This document shows positions 6,725-16,200 of a DNA stretch of 64,000 nucleotides, piece after piece. The stretch comes from Comamonas sp. Y33R10-2 (GTDB lineage: Bacteria; Pseudomonadota; Gammaproteobacteria; Burkholderiales; Burkholderiaceae_C): positions 2,170,001-2,234,000 of the forward strand of contig NZ_CP079925.1 in assembly GCF_019355935.1 (NCBI RefSeq). The letters run 5' to 3'. Each line of letters opens with the position of its first letter. Position 1 is the first letter of the stretch. The notes beneath the pieces are model-generated. The model did not search any database and was not told the DNA's origin. It saw only the letters and a list, made by a program, of their open reading frames with translations. The translations under genes and the position numbers were made by a program.

Positions 6725-9700
6725 TTGTCACCCCCTTTGTAGCGTGAGATGCTGCCTCGCTCGCCGAAGCGATAACAGCGCGCAAAGTGTCGGAACTCGG
6801 CAATCGTGAGTGCAGGAGATGCAGTCACAACGTCGATGTGGTTGTCGCGAAGCATCTGCATGAGGCTGTGGAAGTTGCCAGGGTCAAACTTTCCGATTTC
6901 ATCGGTCACCCACGGGATATAGATCTGCCCGTCCCCGCGAATCATGTTCGCCATTCCAGATAGCAGGGTGATGAAGATGATCGCGGTCAGGCCGTTGGAG
7001 GAGATTTTTGCCAGCTCGGACTCTCGCTTAAAGTGTTTAACCTCACCGTTGATCTCAGCACTGCCGCGAATGATGATCTGTTTGGCGTAGTCAACCTCGA
7101 GTGTTCCTTCGGTCGAAAGAAGGCTCATGAAGTCTCGAAGCGCGTCCACGGTGTTCTTGTTTGGCAGATCGCGAGATCCCCATGTGACGGATTCCTGCAT
7201 CTGGACCTTGGAGACCCCCTCGATGGTATCGAGCTTCTTGATGAAGTCGAGGCTATCGAAGTCTGCGGCAAAGTGAATTTGCAAATCTCTGACGCGCTTG
7301 AATGCGCTCACCTTTTCCAGACCTTCGCTTAGCCTTTTGTCAAACGAAGCCACCTCTGATTTGAAGAGCGAGATTTCCTTTTGGTACTGCATGATCCCGC
7401 CAAGAATGGTATGGGTCTCTGACTGGACGGCAGCAATGGTGTCTCTGAGTGACCGAGTATGGGCTTGGCAGAGATCAAGGGCTCGCTTGACAATGGATGA
7501 GTCACCAGATTCATCCATCTCGTGCTGAATCTGCTGCTGGATGGAGTTGGTTCTTCCGGTCAAGGCCTCGCGAATGTTTCTGGTCATCTTGGATATCTGG
7601 CCCTCCAGGGAATCGACGGCCTCCATCAGTGCGACGATCTTGGCCTTCAGGTCGCCTGGCTTCGTCTCAGAATCTATGAGAGATGATCCAGTGGCGTGGT
7701 ACAGCGAAAGGCGATCATCAAGGCCGTGGAGCGTCACGGCGTCTTGTCCAAGGTGCTCGATCACTGCGTTCAGGTACGCAGTGCTGTTCTCGTACGCTGC
7801 GTGCGTGCGCCCCATTTCTTGCCTGTGGTCATCCAGCTCTTTTTGCTTGCCCGTGTGCGTTTCAGCAGCGTTTTGGGCGGCACGGCTCAGGCGGTCCAGG
7901 CCAACAGGCCCAACCCGCTCTTTCCATGCGTTCCAGCGATCAACCGTTGACTGTTTATCTTCGTAAGCGCGGATCTTTCCTTCTAGTTTCGTCTTCGCTT
8001 CCCCAAGGCCGGAAACCAGCTCGGCATCGATGCCCTGATTTTTGAGATGCTCCATCCGTTGGTCGTTGATCGTATTGATGGCGATCTGTAGGGCTCTCTC
8101 TCTTTCAGCAATTCGATCCGAAACCAGCCTTTCGGCGGTTTCGCGGCGGGTTGTGCAGGCGCGCCATTGGCCGTCAAAGTCTGACTCGATCGCCTTTCTG
8201 CCAATGCTGGAGTTGCGCTTGGTGGAGTTCTTCGCTGAACTGGCATCCTCGAAAGCTTTCTCAGCGATTTCAAGTTGCGCTGCGTTCTTAGCCTTTTGAT
8301 CTGCCACCTCTTTTTCGAGACGCCCGTTTGCGAGTTCAACCGCTTCGCCAAGCTGAGAGCCAGTTGTCTTGTTGACGTTGACCTTCGATTCGATCAGGCT
8401 TTTATCTGTATTGGCGCGCTCAACTGCGGCGCTTGAAATTTTCAGTTTGTTGCGAGCCTCTTGAACCTTCGCGTTGGCAGACTTGACTTCGTCATCGCAC
8501 CGGCGGACGGCGGCGCGCAGGGTCTCATCATCCGTCCAGATAGGCGAGTCAATGTTGTCCGTGACAAGACTCCACCCGTACGCCTCATGGCCAACGCCAA
8601 CATGCATTGGAGAAAGATCATTTCGATGCAGAAGGGCCGGATCAATTACGCGTGCAAGATCAGACTTCCATTCTTGGCCGCGGTCGGCTCGCAGGGCTGC
8701 AAGTAAGGATCCATCGTCTGGAGCCAGATTCTTTTGGGCTTCATGTAGCAATTGAATCGCAACTTCGCTTGCTGCAACTGCCGAGCGAACTGCGACATCA
8801 GTCTTGTTGAACTCAGCCAATGCCTCACTCGCAAATGATGCTGAACTGGTTAGATCCTGTTGATCTTTGAGTTCCTTCTGGCGATGTGCACTCAGCATTT
8901 CGTTGGCCTGCTTGAGGGCGGCCTTCGCCTTTTCGCTGGGCTGTTCGTGTTCGGCAAGCAGCTTGGCCGTGGTGAAGGAGTCACGAGCCGTGCCTTCTGC
9001 CTCCTCCAGTTGAAATTCAATAGCAGCCGCACTTTCGTCGTGGTCTTCCAGCGCTTTATTCTTGTCGCCCTGGATGGCCGCAGTCTCACTGTTGAAGGTA
9101 GCCAGAATCTGCGGAAACGACCCGTTGAGGGTGACTATTTCTGTTTGGCAATCGGATCTGGCCTGACCGATCTGCGCATCGTATTGGGCATCAATGCCCG
9201 TCAACTCTCCACTTGCGGTATCTATGCGGCTTTTGAGTGTGGCCAACTCGGAGCGCAAGCTGGGCAGGCTGTCGACGTTCTCAATCACCGTTTCAATTGG
9301 GAGATTGATGAACGATTTGTGCGCCGCATTCTCGGCCTCGAAGAGTGCTTCCGCCGCTCGGCGATCGTTGAGTGCCGTGTTTGCGGCCGACTCCTTCTCG
9401 CCTAGCGTCTTGTTTTCTCCGGCGACAGCGTTGTCGCGCGCTGTCTTCAGTGCGCCCAGCTCGGTATTGGCCTTCTTGGTGCATTTCTCGTTTTCTGCAG
9501 TGAGGTGCTGAACGTCAGCACGGTAAGAGCGCAATTGAGTTTCGTGCTGCCCGTAGGTGTTGGCCTGAACACGAAGCTTTTCGACCTCGCCATCTTGCTT
9601 GATGGCGTTCTTGCAGGCGTCCACGTTCTCAAGCCACAAGGAGATCTGCTTCTTACCCTGCGGCAGCTTGCGAACCTGTCCTTCTGCTTTCCGGCCGATG

Positions 9701-10368
9701 GACTCCTCAACGATGGAAAGGGCCACGTTGATGAAGTCGCGGAAGTCGATCCTCTCCTTGACCATCGCCGCGACCAGGCGATCCAGATGCTGGAGGCGCT
9801 TTTTCCCGTAAGAGTATTCCGTACTCATTGCCCGGAGTGCTACTCCCCGCTTGGTATTGGTAGGGGCGCCAAGAATGACCGAGCAGTATTCCGATGTGGA
9901 CAGGATGCGCTCCGGCGATACGCCGTGCTTGCGCGCCTGCTCCATGAATCCAGCGTCATCCACGAAGACGCGCTTTCCATCTAAAGTCTCGCTAAGGAAG
10001 AGCTCTTCCCGGAATGAGCCCTTGAAGAATCGATAGTCAGCGGCATCGCCGTTGGGCTCGCGCCGGATCGCGACGCATCGCGTGCTGTCCTCACCTTCGC
10101 CGCGTTGGTACTCGAAGACGATGGCGCTCTGGGGTGTCGGAAGGACAAACTGGAGCTGCGGCAGGTTGCCGCTGCCTGCTTCAACAATATGGCTGGGCTT
10201 GCTGCCAAGGAACAGGGCGAAGATCTGCTGGGTGGTGGTCTTGCCAACGGAGTTCTCGCCAGTGACGGCCGCCCCACCCTGGGGGTTTAGTTCATTGATC
10301 GCTCCAGACGGAATCTTGCCGCTGGTGCGCGTGTTGATCAGTAGGACTCTATTGAGACGAGATGGCAC
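6721..10368 (-). CDS. jetC: JetC/MksB-like SMC (MukB-type) ATPase of a Wadjet-type system
   Basis: A 1215-residue SMC-type protein starting at GTG 10368. The Walker A is GENSVGKTTT at about residues 37-46, in a context typical of MukB/JetC (N-terminal LLINTRTSGKIPSGAINELN). Residues of roughly 250-1000 are Lys/Glu/Ala-rich coiled coil with a probable hinge near the middle. The C-terminal head has a signature-like KISSNGLTAIIFITLLSG and a Walker B VTDEIGKFDPGNF. The family extrudes DNA loops using ATP and, in Wadjet, detects small circular DNA. It is the first gene of a minus-strand operon jetC-B-A-D, with 4-nt overlap to jetB. The gene order differs from the A-B-C-D order I know for classical Wadjet loci. 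Confidence 0.87.
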   Translation of the reverse strand: MPSRLNRVLLINTRTSGKIPSGAINELNPQGGAAVTGENSVGKTTTQQIFALFLGSKPSHIVEAGSGNLPQLQFVLPTPQSAIVFEYQRGEGEDSTRCVAIRREPNGDAADYRFFKGSFREELFLSETLDGKRVFVDDAGFMEQARKHGVSPERILSTSEYCSVILGAPTNTKRGVALRAMSTEYSYGKKRLQHLDRLVAAMVKERIDFRDFINVALSIVEESIGRKAEGQVRKLPQGKKQISLWLENVDACKNAIKQDGEVEKLRVQANTYGQHETQLRSYRADVQHLTAENEKCTKKANTELGALKTARDNAVAGENKTLGEKESAANTALNDRRAAEALFEAENAAHKSFINLPIETVIENVDSLPSLRSELATLKSRIDTASGELTGIDAQYDAQIGQARSDCQTEIVTLNGSFPQILATFNSETAAIQGDKNKALEDHDESAAAIEFQLEEAEGTARDSFTTAKLLAEHEQPSEKAKAALKQANEMLSAHRQKELKDQQDLTSSASFASEALAEFNKTDVAVRSAVAASEVAIQLLHEAQKNLAPDDGSLLAALRADRGQEWKSDLARVIDPALLHRNDLSPMHVGVGHEAYGWSLVTDNIDSPIWTDDETLRAAVRRCDDEVKSANAKVQEARNKLKISSAAVERANTDKSLIESKVNVNKTTGSQLGEAVELANGRLEKEVADQKAKNAAQLEIAEKAFEDASSAKNSTKRNSSIGRKAIESDFDGQWRACTTRRETAERLVSDRIAERERALQIAINTINDQRMEHLKNQGIDAELVSGLGEAKTKLEGKIRAYEDKQSTVDRWNAWKERVGPVGLDRLSRAAQNAAETHTGKQKELDDHRQEMGRTHAAYENSTAYLNAVIEHLGQDAVTLHGLDDRLSLYHATGSSLIDSETKPGDLKAKIVALMEAVDSLEGQISKMTRNIREALTGRTNSIQQQIQHEMDESGDSSIVKRALDLCQAHTRSLRDTIAAVQSETHTILGGIMQYQKEISLFKSEVASFDKRLSEGLEKVSAFKRVRDLQIHFAADFDSLDFIKKLDTIEGVSKVQMQESVTWGSRDLPNKNTVDALRDFMSLLSTEGTLEVDYAKQIIIRGSAEINGEVKHFKRESELAKISSNGLTAIIFITLLSGMANMIRGDGQIYIPWVTDEIGKFDPGNFHSLMQMLRDNHIDVVTASPALTIAEFRHFARCYRFGERGSISRYKGGDK

Positions 10369-10826
10369 GAAGTTGCTTTCGACTGGTTAATTATCTGACT
10401 ACGCTACTTTCATCATTAGACGTATTTCATTCGGTTGAATTCGTTTCCCTCCCTAGTCATCGCTTGAATGCAAATGATTCAATTCGTTCGCTGTTGCCAT
10501 TTTCTCGCCAGCCGACAGTAACCCGTTCTCACAACGAGTAGGCCCCATTGGGCCACTCTTGGTAGGTTCGCTGCGAAGCCGCCGGCCTAGCTACAGCAGA
10601 ATGATGCTTGGAACCGTCGTTCATCTGTTGCAGGATCTGGAGCACCGACGGCCCAGAAATTTGGGGCCGTTCAGCAGTCGTTCGCGGCAGCCCAAAATCG
10701 CCCTATTGCTGTCACTCGAACTTTGACTAAAGATAACTGGTGTGCAGCGGTTGCGGACAGTCATACTTCCAAGTCGATGTTCCGGTTTTGCCAGGAGGCA
10801 GTCACTGACCGCACAACGGATTGGAG
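10369..10826. other. 458-nt spacer between the two minus-strand defence operons
   Basis: No convincing gene is present; the open frame at 10621-10860 on the minus strand has no recognisable domain and overlaps the DUF6527 gene. The right part should end the ubiquitin-like operon and the left part should hold the jetC promoter. An inverted repeat (ACGGCCC 10648-10654, GGGCCGT 10664-10670) could form a hairpin but lacks a T run. The sequence has the look of decayed intergenic DNA. Confidence 0.4.
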
Positions 10827-11297
10827 TCAATGGCCAAGCCAATTCTTTAACCGAGACCACAAACTTTGGGAGCGCGCCCCCCTTTCTTGATAGGCTACTT
10901 CGGGTTCAGATGCGAGTATGGTCGGCTGTTGAACCGTCGAGCGCATTTCGTCGCTGCCACCGTAATGCGCGGCTTTTGCTTTCTTGTCTCGGCGGCGCTC
11001 CGCTTCAACTTGCGCGTTAGACCAGGGGCCAACCTCCACCACGCGTCCCTGCCGGATCACATAATGCGACCGGCACTTCTGGTTCCAGTTGCCCACAGAA
11101 GGGTGAAGCGAGACGGATTCGCCGTTGAAGGTCATATGCCAGTCGGTTGGAGTGAACGGCGTCACCACGCGCTCACCACAACCACAGCAGCATGAGTGCA
11201 CCGCTGTTGCGTACTCCATTGAGATGTACAGCACTCCAGGCTCCAGTTCGCGTGGCACGTTCCGGACGAACCGGTGCTCCAGGGTGTGGTGCCGCAT
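10827..11297 (-). CDS. DUF6527-family protein of the ubiquitin-like operon
   Basis: I chose ATG 11297 because it shares one base with the E1 gene's stop (TGATG); this gives 156 residues. The core shows a Cys-rich block HSCCCGCGERVVTPF, then DWHMTFNG, SLHPSVGNWNQKC and SHYVIRQG, the pattern of DUF6527. The Cys and His residues probably bind zinc. Proteins of this family are found beside ThiF and multi-ubiquitin genes, so a part in conjugation or deconjugation (an E2- or ligase-like accessory) is plausible but not established here. The C-terminal 50 residues are low in order and end in WSRLKNWLGH, possibly an amphipathic helix. Confidence 0.75.
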   Translation of the reverse strand: MRHHTLEHRFVRNVPRELEPGVLYISMEYATAVHSCCCGCGERVVTPFTPTDWHMTFNGESVSLHPSVGNWNQKCRSHYVIRQGRVVEVGPWSNAQVEAERRRDKKAKAAHYGGSDEMRSTVQQPTILASEPEVAYQERGARSQSLWSRLKNWLGH

Positions 11298-12478
11298 CAC
11301 GATTGGTCTCCGTTCAGCAACATGCCGCCGTCCGTGGTGTAAGTGCAGTGGTGCTCCTGCTCCAGGTCCCGGTAGAAGCCGCGCAGCTTCTTCCACTTCA
11401 CCACTGCTAAGCACGCGTTCAGAGCATTCAGGTCGGCCACCTGGATGTTGGACGCGTACAGGTCCTGGTCACCGCCTCCAGCGAAGGAGACGCGGCCCTG
11501 GTGAACGTGTTCGCGTTTCTCAGGCGTGCTGGTGGTGACGCGCAGGATACCTCCAAGGGTGCCGTTCGTGAGTTCCAGACCCATCCCGACGTCTATGAAG
11601 GGAACACCTAGCGCCTCGAGCTTGGTCACGACGGCGTGCTTCTCCTCGCCGGCGTCCATGCTGAGGAACGCGAAGCTGATGCCGTCCAGCAAGCCAAGCG
11701 TGTCTGCCTTCATTTTCACCGGGTGCGCCTCGATGAAGCGGTGCATGCGTCCATAGATGCCCTTCAGGTAATGCACCTTCATCGGGGCATCCCGCAGGTC
11801 CTCGAGGGTCGGCGCACCAGGTGCACGGAAGGCGTTGTGCGACAGGAAGACGTCGGGGTCGAACAGGCGAATCTGCTTCACAGGCGTTTTCGCCACAAAG
11901 TCGAGGATGTAGCCGCCCGTACCGCCAAGACCGATGATGGCCACGACCTCCTTCTCAAGCTTAGCGGCCAGCGCGCCAATCCCGACGCGGCTAGAGGCCG
12001 TGTCGAGGTAGTTGAAGGCGCTGGCCTCATCTTCCTCGTCGCTACCGCGAAACACGCGCGGGCTAAGGCCCGGCTTCAGCACCGCAGCTGGTCCGGACAC
12101 GATGGTTGCGTAAGTCGACATCTTGGCGTAGTAGTCCGGGTAGCCCTGCTCGCTTGGCTTGCTAGAGAACGTGAACCGAGCTTTGAGCCCGTGGCCGAGG
12201 TCAGTGTTCGGTTCGGCATGCGAGATGCCCTGCAGAGGCACCCCGTCGGCATTGCATGGGAAGTCTCCATCCCAGTTCATGACATGCGTTTCGGGCTTGC
12301 GGGTGCGGTCGCCGGCCAGGTCAAGAGCCGACGATAGCGTGCCGAAGCGCACCTGGCGCTGCGCGTCGACGTAGGGCACCTCCAGCATCACCAGGAGGCT
12401 CCCCTGGATGCGCATGAAGTAACCCTCCGAACGAAGGCGGGCCAGGTCGGGATTAAGACTGAACAGTGCGCGTGACAT
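11297..12478 (-). CDS. E1-like ThiF adenylyltransferase with N-terminal DUF6791-type domain
   Basis: Starting at ATG 12478 (AAGGA about 10 nt upstream) the protein has 393 residues. Residues 1-150 match the DUF6791 pattern (LNPDLARLRSEGY, VPYVDAQRQVRFG, KPSEQGYPDYY), found in front of ThiF domains in bacterial ubiquitin-like loci. The ThiF part has the nucleotide-binding loop IIGLGGTGGYILDF, then LFDPDVFLSHNAFR with the Arg contacting ATP. E1 enzymes adenylate the C-terminus of a ubiquitin-like protein. A catalytic Cys is not obvious; candidates are in LNACLAVVKW and EHHCTYTT. The start lies 26 nt inside the end of the multi-ubiquitin gene, so the two are coupled. Confidence 0.85.
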   Translation of the reverse strand: MSRALFSLNPDLARLRSEGYFMRIQGSLLVMLEVPYVDAQRQVRFGTLSSALDLAGDRTRKPETHVMNWDGDFPCNADGVPLQGISHAEPNTDLGHGLKARFTFSSKPSEQGYPDYYAKMSTYATIVSGPAAVLKPGLSPRVFRGSDEEDEASAFNYLDTASSRVGIGALAAKLEKEVVAIIGLGGTGGYILDFVAKTPVKQIRLFDPDVFLSHNAFRAPGAPTLEDLRDAPMKVHYLKGIYGRMHRFIEAHPVKMKADTLGLLDGISFAFLSMDAGEEKHAVVTKLEALGVPFIDVGMGLELTNGTLGGILRVTTSTPEKREHVHQGRVSFAGGGDQDLYASNIQVADLNALNACLAVVKWKKLRGFYRDLEQEHHCTYTTDGGMLLNGDQS

Positions 12479-13184
12479 TGAAGATGGTTCCTTTCTTCTT
12501 AACTTCGACGGAGCCGCCCTCGCCGAACTCGCCGGCGTGGGGGAGCGAGGCCGCATTGCGGTAGGTCATCGAGAACTTCACATTGGTCTCGCCGGCCGCG
12601 TTCGGGTAGTACAGCTTGACCACCTGCTCGAAGGTGACGTGCTTATCCGGCACAGTCTTCTCTTCAGAGTTGACCAAGATGACGTACGCGGTAATAAAAC
12701 GCTCGATACCAGGCGCGTCGAGGTTGATGCGCTCGTCCGGGTCGATCAGGCGGTCTTCACCGCCGCGAACCTCCAGGAACACGGCCTCATCCGGCGACGT
12801 GTCGGCGAGGTCGTACAGGACGCTGCCCAGCATGTCGGCGCGGCCCCAGGCCAGTTGGCGGTCGTTCAGCGAGAACTTGAAGTCGCGGTCGGACTTGAAC
12901 GCGATGAAGCGTTCAGCGCCCTTGCCGCGCAGGTCGAAGGTCTCGTCGAGGCGGACGTCCTCGAAGTCACCCGTGTCCAGGTAAGCGAACAGGATGTAGT
13001 CAGCGCGGTGGTCCAGGCCCGCGTTGGACAAGATTTGCCGGCCGGTGGGTACCGGGTCCGGCACGTCGATGTGGCGGAAGGTCAGGCCTTCCAAGCCAAA
13101 GCGGATACGGTAGGCGGTAGCCTCCCGCAGAGGACGGTCCTCACGGATCGCATCGCCAACGTCGTCAAAATCAGGATGTTTCAT
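12453..13184 (-). CDS. multi-ubiquitin domain protein
   Basis: The 243-residue protein can be split into three beta-grasp-like units: about 24-95 (YRIRFGLEGLTF to ERFIAF), 98-165 (FKFSLNDRQLAWGRA to ERFITAY) and 167-243 (VILVNSEEKTVPDKHVTFEQ to the end). The recurring ERFI(A/T) strand and spacing support the repeat. The C-terminal GTIFNVTRTVQS resembles the end of the Multi_ubiq family. No diglycine tail is present, so conjugation would need another C-terminal chemistry or trimming. It lies directly before the E1-like gene and is its expected substrate. Confidence 0.82.
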   Translation of the reverse strand: MKHPDFDDVGDAIREDRPLREATAYRIRFGLEGLTFRHIDVPDPVPTGRQILSNAGLDHRADYILFAYLDTGDFEDVRLDETFDLRGKGAERFIAFKSDRDFKFSLNDRQLAWGRADMLGSVLYDLADTSPDEAVFLEVRGGEDRLIDPDERINLDAPGIERFITAYVILVNSEEKTVPDKHVTFEQVVKLYYPNAAGETNVKFSMTYRNAASLPHAGEFGEGGSVEVKKKGTIFNVTRTVQS

Positions 13185-13267
13185 AGGGTCCTTATGGTTG
13201 CTGTAGCGAGGTTTTCCCGCCTACAACCCTCCAATCGGACCCACTAGACGTCGCCGGTAAACTTTCT

Positions 13268-16200
13268 TCAGAAGTTTTTTGAGAGCGTGCCTGGCGGTAC
13301 CGCACCGCATACGAAGAAGGCCGGGCAGTTGGGGCAGATTGCGTCCGATGCCTCAGTCTTGAACTGGCCGGCCCGGATGCCACGGAAGATGTCACCCAGT
13401 TTGTCCTGGCGGTTGCTCAGCTCCTTGGGGGAGAGGGTCAACGGCTTGGATTCAGCGTCTGCCAAGTAGACGAGCTCAATGCTGGCGTCGGGGAATGCGG
13501 CCCTGCCGGCTAGCACGAAGGCTGCGGCCCCAACGTCCTTGCCGTCACCGCTGGACGCGTGGCCTGTCTTCACCCGACGCAAGGTCCTGACGCCGTTTCG
13601 CACCAGAACTTCGTCTGGGGTGACCTCTACCTCGTGGTCGCCGAACGAGACACGAAGCGCGGTCGGTGCTTCCACAACCGCTCCCGCTCTGGATTCCAGG
13701 AAGTATCGGAGCATCGTCGTCGCCATCGCCCGGTAGTCCTCGACGTAGCCGTGCTCATGCAGACCGTGGGTGACAAATGCTTTTGAGAGCAGCTCATCGA
13801 GCTTTCCTGTCGGTACGCCCCCTTGCGCCACGACAGTGCGGTAGACCTCGCGGATCGCCTCGTGCATCTGCATGAACGAGCTCGTCCGGCGGCGACCGCC
13901 CACATGCAGTAGGTGTGTGTACAGAAACCGTCTGGCGCAAGACTCGTAGAGCCCGACTGCATCGGAACTGAAGCGCGGTGTACCGGAGAAGACGACAGGA
14001 ATTATCGCCTCATCGGGAGCAGGAGGCATGACGGTGGTCGGCGTCACCGGCCGCGAATTGACGGGCCCAATCCGCTCAAGGAACGGTGATAGCGCTCTGG
14101 CCCGTCCCGACGCCGTTGCGGTGGCCCCGTAGAACGCCAGGCGATTCCTTGCACGGGACATGGCGACGAAGAACAGACACTCCTGCTCTTCGTTATGGGC
14201 TGCCCGTGCAACCTCCTCGGCACTTCCTTGTCCGCCCGCGACCAGGCCAACTGGTGGAGGGCATTTCGACGTCCGAAGCGACCCCGGGATCGAGTCCTTG
14301 TTGACGCCGGCAATGTGGACTGCGGGGAACTCAAGCCCCTTCGAGCCGTGGATCGTCATCAGGCGGACCGCGTCGATACCCTGGGCTGCCGCTGGCAGTT
14401 GCCTCAGGTCCCTGTCGTCTCTGAGGCGCAGCAGCCTTCGCACACGGTCGGACAGCCGCTGAATCGGGAGTCCCTGGGCATTCGGTTGCACCCGAACGAA
14501 GTTCATGAACTGCCAGATCGCGATGCCTTGGGCTTGCTCCGGTACGCTGCTCGAGGCTGCAATGCGTGCTGCCTGCCTGGTTCGATCCAACAGAAGGGTC
14601 GCCAGCACGATCCAAGGCTGCGACGTTGCGTCGAAGCCGGCAAGGGCCGCATGGAGGGCTGATAGCGCCTCTTGCCCCGATGGCGTTACCTCGGTTGGGG
14701 CACCAAGCCGCCATGCGCCTGGCTCCGCGTTGGTTCCCCGGAGATGCTCAAAGACGCGGACTGCGTCTTCCAGGCCCATCGTGAACTCCGGCCAGCAAGC
14801 GGTCCGGATCAGCCCCATCGCGCGCCGGTCGACAAGGAGCGTCAGCATCGCGACAAGGTCCTTCACTTCCGGCCGCTCAAAAAGGCTACCCAAGAAAAGC
14901 ACCGGAATGCCTGCGCGCTCGAGTTCCCTTCCGACATCAGACAGTCGGTCGTTCCCGCGGCACAGGACGGCCTGGTCGCGATACCGGTATCCCTCTTCGC
15001 GGAGCTCTTCAATGCCATCAGCGATAGCCGCTGTCAGCAAGGGTGTGCTAACCACCGTGATGACCTCGGGTAGCTTGCCACCAGGGCCTCGATCCGCTTC
15101 GAGCGCCTGCTCGCCATCGGCTGCAGACATACCCGCCGCAAACGTCGAAAAGGCATGGACGACTTCCGAGGTGGAGCGGTAGTTGACCTCCAGGCTGTCG
15201 CGTACCGCGCCAGGGAAATCCTCACGTCCGAAGCGGGACATGTTGAACGATGAGGCACCGCGGAACCGGTAGATGGATTGCTTGGCGTCTCCTACCACCC
15301 ATAGGTTGACGCCCGTTGGCTTCAGCGCCGCCAGGAGCCGCACGCTGCTGCGGTTCACGTCCTGGTACTCGTCGACCAGGATGTGGTCATAGTCGCTTTG
15401 AAGCTGAGCTCGAACTGCGGCATCGCTTTCCAGCAGCAGCACCGGCCGCATGACCAAGTCACCGAAATCCACGCACTGGGAGACTGTCTTCAGTTCCTCG
15501 TAGCGCGCATAGACCTTGGCGACCTCTGCTGCCTTCTCGGCGGCTTCCACCGCGCCCGGGTCGGTCGCCGCCGCACGCATTGCTGTGGCCAGCACCTGAT
15601 AGCCAGCGGCATCAACAACTTCATCCTTTGCGCGTGACACCGCGGTCAAGATGTCAGCCGCCGTCTGCGATGGATCGTAGAGGTTGCGGTAATGGGTCAG
15701 GCCGAGTCGCGGGAACTCATTCTCAAGAAGCTCAACAGCCTCGGTTCGATCCATCAGGCGGGGATCGGCCGGGAGGCTGCACCGGTCGTTGAATCGCCGC
15801 AGGATGTCCAGGCCGAAGCTATGGAAGGTTCCGATGCAGAGTGCCGTAGCATCCTTGGGACGCTTCAAGGCGATCCGCTCGGTCATTTCTCCTGCGGCCT
15901 TGTTCGAGAAGGTCAGGAGAAGGATGCGCCGTGGGTCAACACCTTCGTCCAGCAAGCTTTCGACACGTGCAACGAGCGTGCGGGTCTTCCCAGTTCCCGG
16001 CCCGGCCTGAAGCAGGAATGCAGCGCCACGATGCCGAGCCGCGTCACGTTGCTTTTCGTTGAGGGGAATTTCAACGGGGTCGGCTTCAGCGACGACCGGA
16101 ATGGGGGGCAGGAGCAGCGCATCGAGCATCTGCTGAGCTACGACTTCGAAGGGAGCACCTAGACGTCCTGCAATGTCAGAACAGGTTTGGCCCTGAACAA

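Noticed and set aside
8860..9405. Long open frame on the plus strand inside the SMC gene
   Set aside because: It is antisense to the coiled-coil part of jetC; GC-rich coding DNA often gives such frames, and it shows no domain or ribosome binding site.
10648..10670. Inverted repeat ACGGCCC/GGGCCGT
   Set aside because: Could be a hairpin, but no T run follows on either strand, so I did not call a terminator.
10621..10860. 79-codon frame downstream of DUF6527
   Set aside because: No domain, overlaps the DUF6527 end in another frame, and composition looks non-coding.
13192..13395. Minus-strand frame between the helicase fusion and multi-ubiquitin genes
   Set aside because: It lies mostly in another frame of the helicase fusion gene and has no recognisable sequence.
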